DNA from: Jannaschia sp. S6380
GTDB lineage: Bacteria; Pseudomonadota; Alphaproteobacteria; Rhodobacterales; Rhodobacteraceae
Reading direction: 5' to 3'
NCBI RefSeq assembly: GCF_023015695.1
Contig: NZ_JALKAS010000002.1
Span: 310,001-374,000 of the forward strand
Length of the DNA: 64,000 nt
Below are positions 9,446 through 17,178 of this stretch, one piece after another. The notes below the pieces were generated by a model. That model ran no database searches, was not told the DNA's origin, and saw nothing but the letters and a program-made list of their open reading frames with translations. Numbering within the stretch: position 1 is the stretch's first letter; every line of letters begins with the position of its first letter. The position numbers and the translations under genes are program-made.

Positions 9446-9522
9446 CGGTCCTCGGCGGCGCAATCGGCGGCGCCGGCCACTCTAGCGGCGATGCCCCCCG
9501 CCGCAAGGTCTGCCGAGGCGCG

Positions 9523-9912
9523 TCAGGCGGCGCCGTCCGGTCGGCGTGACGGGCCTGACGCCCAGGCCCGCGGCGCCCGCGGGTCGCCCAGGCGCATCAG
9601 TCGCGCGTGACAGGCCGGGAGTGCCCGCGCGTCATGGGCGGCGAGGCAGTCCATGACGGACGCGGCGGCGCGGTGCATCGTCTCCATCCCGATCGTATCG
9701 GTCAGTTCGACGATTCGGCGGCAACTGCGCGACAGCCCCCGACGGTCGTCGCATTGGTGGCGCGCGGTGCGGATCAACATCTCGATCTCGGTCAGGACCT
9801 CCGTCAGGAAGGCCTCGGCGCCCTCGGCCCGCTCGTCGCAGATCCGGGCCAGCTTTCGCTGGTCGAACGTCATCGCCTCGATGGGGCGCAGGGCGGGGAT
9901 CGCGGTCGTCAT
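9523..9912 (-). CDS. conserved hypothetical protein, helical
   Basis: This 129-residue protein starts at an ATG preceded by AAGGAAA. It looks mostly helical (DQRKLARICDERAEGAEAFLTEVLTEIEMLIRTA) and ends in a basic, Pro-rich tail. I recognise no domain and no signal peptide. It is divergent from the carbonic anhydrase gene, sharing about 150 bases of upstream DNA, so the two could be co-regulated, but nothing proves it. Confidence 0.6.
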   Translation of the reverse strand: MTTAIPALRPIEAMTFDQRKLARICDERAEGAEAFLTEVLTEIEMLIRTARHQCDDRRGLSRSCRRIVELTDTIGMETMHRAAASVMDCLAAHDARALPACHARLMRLGDPRAPRAWASGPSRRPDGAA

Positions 9913-10064
9913 TTCGTTTCCTTGTCGGCAGGCACTCGATTTGGCGCCAACCTTTCGGCGAACCGGGGCGAAACCGTGACGCCGAACCGGCATCGAAGGC
10001 GAGAAATCCCTCGAATTTCGATCAAGCTTGGGGGTAGATGCCAGTCACCAGACCGGAGATCCCG

Positions 10065-10718
10065 ATGACGAGACCTGCAAGGCCCCTGCCCGGATCGCTC
10101 GTGCAGCGATATCATGGCTGGAAGGCGACGACCTTCGCCGAGAACGCCGCCTGGTATCGCCGTCTGGCGCAGGAGGGTCAGCGCCCCCGCGCCATGGTCA
10201 TCAGCTGCTGCGACAGCCGCGTGCATGTCACCTCGATCTTCGGGGCGGAACAGGGCGAGTTCTTCATCCACCGCAATATCGCCAACCTGGTGCCGCCTTA
10301 TGAGCCCGACGGCCTGCGCCACGGCACCTCGGCGGCCATCGAATACGCGGTGACCGAACTGAAGGTGGCGCAGATCATGGTGCTGGGCCATTCCCAATGC
10401 GGCGGTGTCAGGGGCTGCGATGCGATGTGCTCGGGCAACGCCCCCGAGCTCGAGGCGCCGGACAGTTTCGTCGGCCGCTGGATGGACCTGCTTCGCCCCG
10501 CCTGGGAAGACCTGAAGGACATCACCGACCCGGACGCGCGGACCCTCGCCCTGGAGCAGCGCGCGGTCCTGACGTCGCTCGACAACCTGATGACGTTCCC
10601 CTTCGTGGCCGAGGCGGTGAAGGCCGACGACCTGGCGCTGCACGGCATGTGGAACGACATCACCACCGGCGCGCTGGAGGTCTACGACGCCGAGCTGGAC
10701 CGCTTCGTCGCGGTCTGA
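10065..10718 (+). CDS. beta-class carbonic anhydrase
   Basis: It interconverts CO2 and bicarbonate. The zinc ligands of the beta class are visible: Cys and Asp in SCCDSRV, and His and Cys in GHSQCGGV. Length from the ATG at 10065 is 217 residues. That start has GGAGATC upstream and gives the MTRPARPLP N-terminus; an ATG at 10038 preceded by GGGGG is the alternative. The next genes encode an SbtA-type transporter and an SbtB-like protein, so this enzyme probably balances imported bicarbonate with CO2 in the cytoplasm. Confidence 0.93.
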   Translation: MTRPARPLPGSLVQRYHGWKATTFAENAAWYRRLAQEGQRPRAMVISCCDSRVHVTSIFGAEQGEFFIHRNIANLVPPYEPDGLRHGTSAAIEYAVTELKVAQIMVLGHSQCGGVRGCDAMCSGNAPELEAPDSFVGRWMDLLRPAWEDLKDITDPDARTLALEQRAVLTSLDNLMTFPFVAEAVKADDLALHGMWNDITTGALEVYDAELDRFVAV

Positions 10719-10739
10719 CCTTGCGGAAGGCGTCGGCAT

Positions 10740-10769
10740 CCGTTAATTGAACGACCGTTCATTTAACGG
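10740..10769. promoter_or_regulatory. 30 bp near-perfect palindrome, candidate operator of the bicarbonate transporter gene
   Basis: Between the carbonic anhydrase stop and the transporter ATG, 30 bases read almost the same on both strands. The outer arms are CCGTTAA and TTAACGG, the inner arms TGAACG and CGTTCA, and only two symmetric pairs mismatch. The inner TGAACG-n2-CGTTCA resembles operators of TetR/AcrR-type dimers. It lies 10 bases before the transporter start at 10780, where a bound repressor would block transcription. No TetR gene is in the window, so the regulator is unknown. Confidence 0.65.
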
Positions 10770-10779
10770 ATGGGCCGAC

Positions 10780-11757
10780 ATGACCGAACTGCTCGACCTG
10801 GCCTTGGCCAACCTGCTCTCACCGATCATCCTCAGCTTCGCGCTGGGTCTGTTCGCGGCGCTCGCCCGGTCGGACCTGTCGATCCCCGAGGCGGTCGCCA
10901 AGGGGATGTCGATCTACCTGCTGTTCGCGATCGGCTTCAAGGGCGGCGTCGCGGTGGACGCGGCCGGCCTGGGGCCGACGTTGATCGGCGCGCTGCTGGC
11001 CGGCGTGGTGCTGTCCTTCGCGCTGCCGTTCATCGCCTTCGCCTTGCTGCGCGCGATGACCGGGCTCAGTCGCCTCGACGCGGCGGCGGTCGCGGCGCAT
11101 TACGGCTCCATCTCGATCGTGACCTTCGTGGCGGGCACCAGCGTCCTCGACAGCGCGGGCATCGCCTCGGATGGCTGGATGGTTGCGGTGGCCGCCGCGA
11201 TGGAGGCACCGGCGATCCTCTCGGCGCTGTGGCTCGTGGCCCGGTCCGGCGAGGGGCGCACGGTCGATGCGGACCTCTGGCGCGAAATCCTCCTCAACGG
11301 GTCGATTGTCCTGCTGCTGGGCAGTTTCGCCATCGGTTGGATCACCGGGGCCGAGGGCCTGGCCCGGATCGAGAGCTTCATCGTCTCGCCGTTCCAGGGC
11401 GTGCTGTGCCTGTTCCTGCTGGACATGGGGCTGGTCGCGGGGCGGGGCCTGCGTGGCGCGGGCGGTCTGATCCGGCCGGGCCTGCTGGCCTTCGGCATCA
11501 TCATGCCGCTGATCGGGTCGGCGGCGGGCGCGGTGGCCGGTCTTCTGCTGGGTCTGGGCACGGGCAGCGTGATGCTCTTCATGGTGCTGGGGGCCTCGGC
11601 CAGCTACATCGCGGTGCCGGCGGCGATGCGCGTGGCGCTGCCGCAGGCGAACCCGTCGATCTATCTGACGCTATCGCTGGGGGTTACCTTCCCCTTCAAC
11701 CTGACCCTGGGCCTGCCGATCTATCTGGCCGTGTCCCGCATGATCACCGGAGGCTGA
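10780..11757 (+). CDS. sodium-dependent bicarbonate transporter, SbtA family
   Basis: This is a 325-residue integral membrane protein with about ten hydrophobic segments arranged in two halves. It fits the Sbt_1 (DUF897) family whose characterised member SbtA imports bicarbonate with sodium. Family-like stretches are LFAIGFKGGVAV, AAHYGSISIVTF, LFLLDMGLVAG and GASASYIAVPAAMR. The ATG at 10780 is chosen because the earlier in-frame TTG (10747) lies inside the palindrome. The gene sits between a carbonic anhydrase and an SbtB-like gene, which strongly supports the substrate, although transport itself is inference. Confidence 0.85.
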   Translation: MTELLDLALANLLSPIILSFALGLFAALARSDLSIPEAVAKGMSIYLLFAIGFKGGVAVDAAGLGPTLIGALLAGVVLSFALPFIAFALLRAMTGLSRLDAAAVAAHYGSISIVTFVAGTSVLDSAGIASDGWMVAVAAAMEAPAILSALWLVARSGEGRTVDADLWREILLNGSIVLLLGSFAIGWITGAEGLARIESFIVSPFQGVLCLFLLDMGLVAGRGLRGAGGLIRPGLLAFGIIMPLIGSAAGAVAGLLLGLGTGSVMLFMVLGASASYIAVPAAMRVALPQANPSIYLTLSLGVTFPFNLTLGLPIYLAVSRMITGG

Positions 11758-11758
11758 G

Positions 11759-12070
11759 ATGCAGACCCACCCCGCCAAGCGCGTCGAGATCATCATCGAG
11801 GAGATGATGGAGCGGCGCCTGACCGAGGCCCTGCATGGCGCCGACGTGACCGGCTTCACGATCCTGCCCGTCAAGGGTGGGTCCGGCCGGTCGGGCAGGT
11901 GGAGCCGCGCCGGTCAGGTCAGTCGGGCCGGCGGAATGGTGGCCGTCGTCTGCATCGTGCGGCCCGAGCGGCTGGACGAACTCCTCGATGCCGCCTTCAC
12001 GGTGGTCGAGCAGCATATCGGCGTCGTCTGCGTCACCGATTGCGGGGTCCTGCGGGCCGAACGCTTTTGA
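11759..12070 (+). CDS. SbtB-like PII-family regulatory protein
   Basis: This 103-residue protein follows the transporter by 1 base and has GGAGG upstream. Its ferredoxin-like PII pattern is recognisable: KRVEIIIEEMMERRLTEAL, the GGSGRSGRW loop region, VAVVCIVRPERLDELLDAAF and IGVVCVTDCGV. In cyanobacteria SbtB binds adenine nucleotides and gates SbtA. Here the C-terminus is short, with C91 and C95 but without the CGPxGC hexapeptide of the cyanobacterial redox loop. It probably controls the neighbouring transporter. Confidence 0.8.
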   Translation: MQTHPAKRVEIIIEEMMERRLTEALHGADVTGFTILPVKGGSGRSGRWSRAGQVSRAGGMVAVVCIVRPERLDELLDAAFTVVEQHIGVVCVTDCGVLRAERF

Positions 12071-12115
12071 GGCGCGCGTACGCTGCCCTTGGCGGCGACG
12101 CCGGGCGCGGCGGCA

Positions 12116-13720
12116 TCAGGGCTGCCAGTTCAGCGTCTCCCCCTCGGGCCATTCGATCCGCACGCCAAGCCGGATTTCGGCCTCGTCGCGGGCCGGGACG
12201 TTCAGGTTCCACTGCGCCACGCCGCGCCGCTCCTCCACATCGCGCAGATCGGGCGCGGGATCTGCCGCGATGGTGACGTCCAGGTCCTCTTCCTCGGAAT
12301 AGGGCAGGGCGAACCGCGTCTCGACCGTCTCTACCTCGGAGGACAGGTTGCGCACCCGCAGCACCATGTCCTGCGCGCGCGTGCCCGACGTGAAGATGAG
12401 CCCCCGATCCCCGGTCTCGTTGTCCAGAAGCCGGAATTCCAGCTGCAGATGCTCCTGCGGGCCGAAGGCGATCTCGACCTCGTCGCCGGCAGGAAGCGGC
12501 GGCAGGAACCCCTCGCCGATCTTGGCGTCGTCGCGGAAAAGCGCCATCGGGCCGGCGAGCATAGGCTCGGCCGTATCGTTGGTCAGCTCCGCCATGAGGA
12601 ACGCCGTGCGGTCGGTCCGGGGCGCGGCCCGGTTGAAGACGCGGGCCTCGAAGGTCAGCGTGTCGAGCGCCAGCGTGACCCGACCGCCATCCATCGGAAT
12701 ATCGACCGGGACCGGGAAATCGTAGGTCACGACCGGCCCGTCGGCGTCGACCTGGCCGCGGATCGGCTCCGCCGCGGCGGGGGCCATCCGCATCTCGACT
12801 ATGTCCGCGGCCGCCATCTCCCGCGTCGCGATCGGCGCATCGGGCCGCGTCGTCACCAAGTCGGGCGCGACCGGGCGCGGCGCGACCTGCGCGAACGGGT
12901 CGGCCGTCGACAGCCGCAGTACGACGTCCTGCAGCGGCAGGCCTGTGGACTGGAACAGCTGGACCTTGCGGTCGAGCGTGACCTGCCCGCTCTCCTCGGA
13001 AAGGCGCGCATCGTAGAGGGGCGTCCATCCGGCCTGCGGCGAGAAATCCTGCAGCGTCAGATCCACCGATCCCGGCGCGTCCAGCCGCACGGCCACGGCC
13101 AACAACGTCACCGGCCCAAGATCGGCGCCGGTCGCGTCGAAGTCCCGCTTCGCCTGGGCGCGGTCCTGCGCTGCGTCCTCGGCTTCGCGTTCGGCGGCGC
13201 GAAGGGCGGCGCGGGCCTCCGACAGGTCCTGCTGGGCGCGGCGTACGCCGTCGCCCAAGGCTGTGGCCGTTGCCGCGATCGCGGCCGCGTCGAACCCGGC
13301 GAGTTCCTGGCCCGAGATGGATCGCAGGAATGCGAGGCGTGCGCCGGCCGCCTCGTGCGCGGCTGCGGCGGCGAGCCGGGCATCCTCGGCCCGCGCCTCC
13401 GCCTCGCGCGCGGCCTGCCAGGCGTCGTAGGCGGTCTGCTGCGCGGGGGTGAACAGGTCGCGCCCGTCGATCAGGCCGCCGACCAGCGTCTCCTGCGCCC
13501 CGAGCGCCGCGCCCGCGACCTCGATCCGGGGCGGGCCGTCCGCACCGGGCAGCACCGGGACGAGCACGCGATGCGACCCCGCCGGCAGGTCCACCGAACC
13601 CCGCCGCGTGATCGTCGCGCCGGAGGCATAGATCACCGCCTCGGCCGGCGGGGCCACGAGGCGCACGTCCTCGGCCAGGGCGAGGCCCGGCAGGCAGGTG
13701 AGTAGGATCGCGTATCGCAT
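12116..13720 (-). CDS. exported DUF4139 domain protein (mucoidy inhibitor MuiA-like)
   Basis: This 534-residue protein begins with a signal peptide (MRYAILLTCLPGLALA). It has an N-terminal beta domain (VIYASGATITRRGSVDLPAGSH), an Ala/Glu/Arg-rich coiled coil at about residues 90-190, and a long C-terminal beta-rich DUF4139 region (DLTLQDFSPQAGWTPLYDARL through NLNVPARDEAEIRLGVRIEWP). The family includes MuiA-like proteins of unclear biochemical role at the cell surface. The ATG lies 6 bases after the asd terminator stem, leaving no room for a ribosome binding site (see findings). Confidence 0.85.
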   Translation of the reverse strand: MRYAILLTCLPGLALAEDVRLVAPPAEAVIYASGATITRRGSVDLPAGSHRVLVPVLPGADGPPRIEVAGAALGAQETLVGGLIDGRDLFTPAQQTAYDAWQAAREAEARAEDARLAAAAAHEAAGARLAFLRSISGQELAGFDAAAIAATATALGDGVRRAQQDLSEARAALRAAEREAEDAAQDRAQAKRDFDATGADLGPVTLLAVAVRLDAPGSVDLTLQDFSPQAGWTPLYDARLSEESGQVTLDRKVQLFQSTGLPLQDVVLRLSTADPFAQVAPRPVAPDLVTTRPDAPIATREMAAADIVEMRMAPAAAEPIRGQVDADGPVVTYDFPVPVDIPMDGGRVTLALDTLTFEARVFNRAAPRTDRTAFLMAELTNDTAEPMLAGPMALFRDDAKIGEGFLPPLPAGDEVEIAFGPQEHLQLEFRLLDNETGDRGLIFTSGTRAQDMVLRVRNLSSEVETVETRFALPYSEEEDLDVTIAADPAPDLRDVEERRGVAQWNLNVPARDEAEIRLGVRIEWPEGETLNWQP

Positions 13721-13722
13721 GG

Positions 13723-13754
13723 AAAAGGCCCCCGAACGGATATGTCCGGGGGCC
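13723..13754 (-). terminator. rho-independent terminator of asd
   Basis: On the minus strand a GGCCCCCG/CGGGGGCC stem (13727-13734 with 13747-13754) is followed directly by TTTTCC. It lies 42 bases after the asd stop codon and abuts the start codon of the DUF4139 gene. Confidence 0.8.
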
Positions 13755-13796
13755 ATCTTGTCGTGCCGGCAGGGCGGTGTCAGCCCGTATCCGATA

Positions 13797-14819
13797 TCAA
13801 CCCTTCTTCAGCACGCGCGCGCCCAGCGTCTCGGCGATCTGCACGGCGTTCAGCGCGGCGCCCTTTCGCAGGTTGTCGCTGACGACCCAGAGGTTGAGGC
13901 CGTTGTCGATGGTGCTGTCCTGACGGATCCGGCTGATGAAAGTGGCGAAGTCGCCCACGCATTCGACCGGCGTGACGTAGCCCCCATCCTCGCGCTTGTC
14001 GACGACCAGGACGCCGGGCGCGGTGCGCAGGATGTCGCGGGCCTCATCCTCGTCCAGGAAATCCTCGAACTCGATGTTCACGGCCTCGGAATGGCCGACG
14101 AAGACAGGCACACGGACGCAGGTCGCGGTGACCTTGATTTTCGGGTCCACGATCTTCTTGGTTTCGGCGACCATCTTCCACTCTTCCTTGGTGGAGCCGT
14201 CTTCCATGAAGCTGTCGATATGCGGGATCACGTTGAAGGCGATCTGCTTGGTATAGACGTCGGGCGCGACCTCGGACGTGGGGTTGTAGACCGCCTTGGT
14301 CTGGTCCCACAGCTCGTCCATGCCACCCTTTCCGGAGCCGCTGACCGATTGGTAGGTGCTGACCACGACCCGCTTGATCCGCGCCCGGTCGTGCAGCGGC
14401 TTGAGCGCCACGACCATCTGCGCGGTCGAGCAGTTGGGGTTCGCGATGATGTTCTTCTTGGCGTAGCCCTCGACCGCCTCGGGGTTCACCTCGGGGACGA
14501 CCAGCGGCACGTCCGGGTCGTAGCGATAGAGCGACGAGTTATCGATCACGACGCACCCGGCCTTGGCCGCCACGGGGGCGTATTTCTTCGTCGCGTCCGA
14601 GCCGATTGCGAAGAACGCGATGTCCCAGCCGGTGAAATCGAATTGCTCCAGGTCCTTCGTCTTCAGGGTCTTGTCGCCGAAGCTGACCTCGGTCCCGAGC
14701 GAGCGGCGCGAGGCGAGCGCCGTGATCTCGTCGACGGGGAACTGGCGCTCGGCCAGGATGTTCAGCATTTCGCGGCCCACGTTCCCCGTGGCGCCGCAGA
14801 CGACGACCTTGTAACCCAT
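13797..14819 (-). CDS. asd: aspartate-semialdehyde dehydrogenase
   Basis: Asd reduces aspartyl phosphate to aspartate semialdehyde with NADPH, the branch point to lysine/diaminopimelate, threonine and methionine. The 340-residue protein has the Rossmann motif GATGNVGREM (residues 9-18) and the catalytic Cys in NPNCSTAQ (C130). A good GGAGG lies before the ATG, and a terminator follows, so it appears monocistronic. dapD and dapE, which use this pathway, lie about 14-16 kb away. Confidence 0.95.
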   Translation of the reverse strand: MGYKVVVCGATGNVGREMLNILAERQFPVDEITALASRRSLGTEVSFGDKTLKTKDLEQFDFTGWDIAFFAIGSDATKKYAPVAAKAGCVVIDNSSLYRYDPDVPLVVPEVNPEAVEGYAKKNIIANPNCSTAQMVVALKPLHDRARIKRVVVSTYQSVSGSGKGGMDELWDQTKAVYNPTSEVAPDVYTKQIAFNVIPHIDSFMEDGSTKEEWKMVAETKKIVDPKIKVTATCVRVPVFVGHSEAVNIEFEDFLDEDEARDILRTAPGVLVVDKREDGGYVTPVECVGDFATFISRIRQDSTIDNGLNLWVVSDNLRKGAALNAVQIAETLGARVLKKG

Positions 14820-14874
14820 GATGACCTCCGTAGGGACGCGCGGGACCTAGCCGCCGTCGCCGTCCGCGTAAAGG

Positions 14875-15516
14875 TCAACCCTGCGCGAGCGCTTCGACCA
14901 GCTTATTCTTGGTCATGTCGGAACGCCCCTGCAGGTCCCGATCCCGCGCCCTCTCCATCAAGTCGTCCTTCGTCATCACGGCGAGCGACGCGGCCGCGCC
15001 CTTGCCGCGCCCGTTCTCGTCCGTCGCCGCGTCGATGGCGTCCAGAAGCTCCGCCTTCGTCATCGTGCTGCGGCCGTCGATCCCGAGGTCGCGGGCACGC
15101 TCCTCCAGCATGTCCTTCGTGGGGCCGTCCGCACGGATTGCGGCGACCTTGTCGCGCACGTCCTCGGGCTGATCCACGAATTGTTCGTCGCCGTCCCGCT
15201 TGGCTCTTGTCGAGCGGGCGTATTCATCCTCGGTCAGCAGCATGCGGACGCGCCGCGGCAGGTAGCGTTCGCCCGTCTCGCCGGATTCGTCGCCGGACCT
15301 GGTGCCCCAATCGGCCTCGGTCCAGTCGTGCAGGTGGGTGTCCTCCTGCGACGGGCCATCCTCGTCATAGCCGCCGCCGCGCCGCTTGTATTCCTGCACC
15401 GCCATCTGCGCCTTGCGCGCGGACCACTGGCCCGGGTCGCCGCCCTTGTCGCCGGCGGTGATCTCCTCCTTCACCTTCTCCCACAGGTCGGGATCGGTTC
15501 GCTTCGCATCTGGCAT
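14875..15516 (-). CDS. protein with repeated HeH/SAP-like motifs
   Basis: This 213-residue acidic and basic protein starts at an ATG with AAGGAGG upstream. The N-terminal part (DLWEKVKEEITAGDKGG, WSARKAQMAVQEYKRRGGGY) resembles small domains often fused to nucleic-acid-binding or plasmid-stability proteins. The C-terminal half carries repeats with TK-x2-L-x2-(A/R) cores (PTKDMLEERARDLGI, STMTKAELLDAID, VMTKDDLMERARDRDL, SDMTKNKLVEALA), typical of HeH/SAP or Rho N-terminal-like helix-extended-loop-helix folds. Binding of nucleic acid is likely but not shown. Confidence 0.7.
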   Translation of the reverse strand: MPDAKRTDPDLWEKVKEEITAGDKGGDPGQWSARKAQMAVQEYKRRGGGYDEDGPSQEDTHLHDWTEADWGTRSGDESGETGERYLPRRVRMLLTEDEYARSTRAKRDGDEQFVDQPEDVRDKVAAIRADGPTKDMLEERARDLGIDGRSTMTKAELLDAIDAATDENGRGKGAAASLAVMTKDDLMERARDRDLQGRSDMTKNKLVEALAQG

Positions 15517-15559
15517 GTCGGCCTCCTTCCCAGGGGAAACCGTTCGGGTGGCGATCGGT

Positions 15560-16720
15560 TCAGTCGGTCTTGTCGGGCGCGAAGGCATAGATCGCGCAGC
15601 CCGCCAGCAGCGCCAGCGCGAAGACGCCGAAAAGCGTCTGATAGCCGGCGACGCCGCCCCCCGCGCGTTCGAACAGCGGGCCGGTCGCGAACTGCATCAG
15701 TCCGACGCCGCCGATCGACATCAGGTTCAGAAGCGTCACCCCCCGGCCGATCAGATGCGGCGGGAAGAACGCGCGCCCATGCGCGATCCCCACCGCGTAG
15801 CTGGAGCCGAGCGCCCCGATCGCCGCGAAAAGGAGCGTCGCGGCCAGAAGCCCGGGCACCGGCATCCACCAGAGCGTCGCGCAGGCCGCCGCCCCCAGAA
15901 GGTTGCCCATGAGCACGACCCATTTCCGCGTGCCCAGGACCCGGTCGAGCGGGCCGTAGACGAAATTGCCGACGATCATCGCCAGCGCCATCAGCAGGGT
16001 GACCGTGCCGACATGCGCCACGCCGTGGAATTCTGCGATATAGGGCCCGGCCCAAAGCCCGCGCAGGCCGGCCGCGGGCGCGTAGTTGACCAGCATCATC
16101 GGCCCGATGAACCAGATCGCCGGGATGCGCAGGATGTCGAGGAGCGAGCCGCGCCCGTCGCCGCCCAAGGCCTCGGGGTCGCGGATCAGGATCCAGCAGC
16201 CGGCCGCCGTCGCCACCGTGATCGCCGACAACGCCCACATCGCGCCGCGCCAGCCGATCGCGTCGGCCGCCCAGCCCAGCGGGACCGAGGCCGCGATGTT
16301 GCCGATGGACCCGACGCCGACCAGCACGGCGGCCAGCGTGGCGAAAACGGCGGGGCGATAGACCCGCGCGAAGATGTAATAGCTGGCCATCAGGACGGGC
16401 GCGCAACCCGCGCCGATCAAGGCCATCGCGACCTCGATCTGCCAGCCGGCCTGCGCCACTGCGAAAAGCGCGGCCCCGCCGCCGCCCGCAAGGCCCAGAA
16501 GCGCCGAGGCCGTTCGCCGCGGCCCGACCCGGTCGAGCGCCCAGCCGATGGGCAACTGCATCGCCGCGAAGGTCAGGAACCAGATGCCCGACGCGCGGCT
16601 GAGCTCGGCGGGCGTCACGCCCAGCTCGGCCTGCAGGTCCGGCGCCAGCACGGCGAGGAACGCGCGATAGAACTGGCTGAGCACGTAGCCCAGCGTGAGG
16701 ATGGCGATGCCGATTTTCAT
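15560..16720 (-). CDS. MFS transporter
   Basis: This is a 386-residue permease with 12 apparent membrane segments. The loop after TM2 carries the MFS signature region (GWALDRVGPRRTAS), and a matching basic motif follows TM8 (GPLDRVLGTRKWVV). I chose the start MKIGIAILTLGYVLSQFYRAF at 16720; the open frame before it is not hydrophobic. The substrate is unknown. It follows a small membrane protein gene by 4 bases and may form an operon with it. Confidence 0.85.
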   Translation of the reverse strand: MKIGIAILTLGYVLSQFYRAFLAVLAPDLQAELGVTPAELSRASGIWFLTFAAMQLPIGWALDRVGPRRTASALLGLAGGGGAALFAVAQAGWQIEVAMALIGAGCAPVLMASYYIFARVYRPAVFATLAAVLVGVGSIGNIAASVPLGWAADAIGWRGAMWALSAITVATAAGCWILIRDPEALGGDGRGSLLDILRIPAIWFIGPMMLVNYAPAAGLRGLWAGPYIAEFHGVAHVGTVTLLMALAMIVGNFVYGPLDRVLGTRKWVVLMGNLLGAAACATLWWMPVPGLLAATLLFAAIGALGSSYAVGIAHGRAFFPPHLIGRGVTLLNLMSIGGVGLMQFATGPLFERAGGGVAGYQTLFGVFALALLAGCAIYAFAPDKTD

Positions 16721-16724
16721 GAAC

Positions 16725-17114
16725 CTACCCCGTTTGCCGGCCACGTCGCATGACGGCCGACCCGGCGGCAAGCGCGATCATCGCCCAGCCGAGCACCCCC
16801 TTGCCGTGATCGGACAGGTTGGCATCGCCCGTGAAGGTCAGAAGCCGCAGCAGGGTGCCCGGACCGGGCGGGCGCCCGACGACGATCTGCCAGGGCAACC
16901 CGTCGATGATGGCCACGTAGTAGAGATAGTAGACCTGCGGCGAGAGCCAGACGAACGCCCCGAACAGCGCCAGCGCCCACAGGACGCGATGCAGGCGTAG
17001 GGCGGCCAGGCCCATCAGGCAGGCCAGCCCGAGCGACAGGACGGCCAGCCCCACCTGTCCCGATGCGGTCAAGGTGAAGAAGCTGTCGTCCGCATATCCC
17101 GGGATGTAATCCAT
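16725..17114 (-). CDS. small membrane protein of unknown function
   Basis: This 129-residue protein has about three to four hydrophobic segments (GQVGLAVLSLGLACLMGLAAL, VLWALALFGAFVWLSPQVYYLYYVAII, GVLGWAMIALAAGSAV). The start MDYIPGY at 17114 gives a short periplasmic N-terminus. It is immediately upstream of the MFS gene and divergent from the glycosyltransferase. I recognise no family. Confidence 0.6.
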   Translation of the reverse strand: MDYIPGYADDSFFTLTASGQVGLAVLSLGLACLMGLAALRLHRVLWALALFGAFVWLSPQVYYLYYVAIIDGLPWQIVVGRPPGPGTLLRLLTFTGDANLSDHGKGVLGWAMIALAAGSAVMRRGRQTG

Positions 17115-17178
17115 CGGCGCATCTTGCCCGCACGCGCGTGCCCGGGCTAGCTGGCACGGGCCATCGAGGGGTCGTCGC

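Noticed and set aside
10747..10779. Earlier TTG start for the bicarbonate transporter
   Set aside because: The codons fall inside the 30 bp palindrome and add a polar stretch before the first membrane helix. The ATG at 10780 fits the family better.
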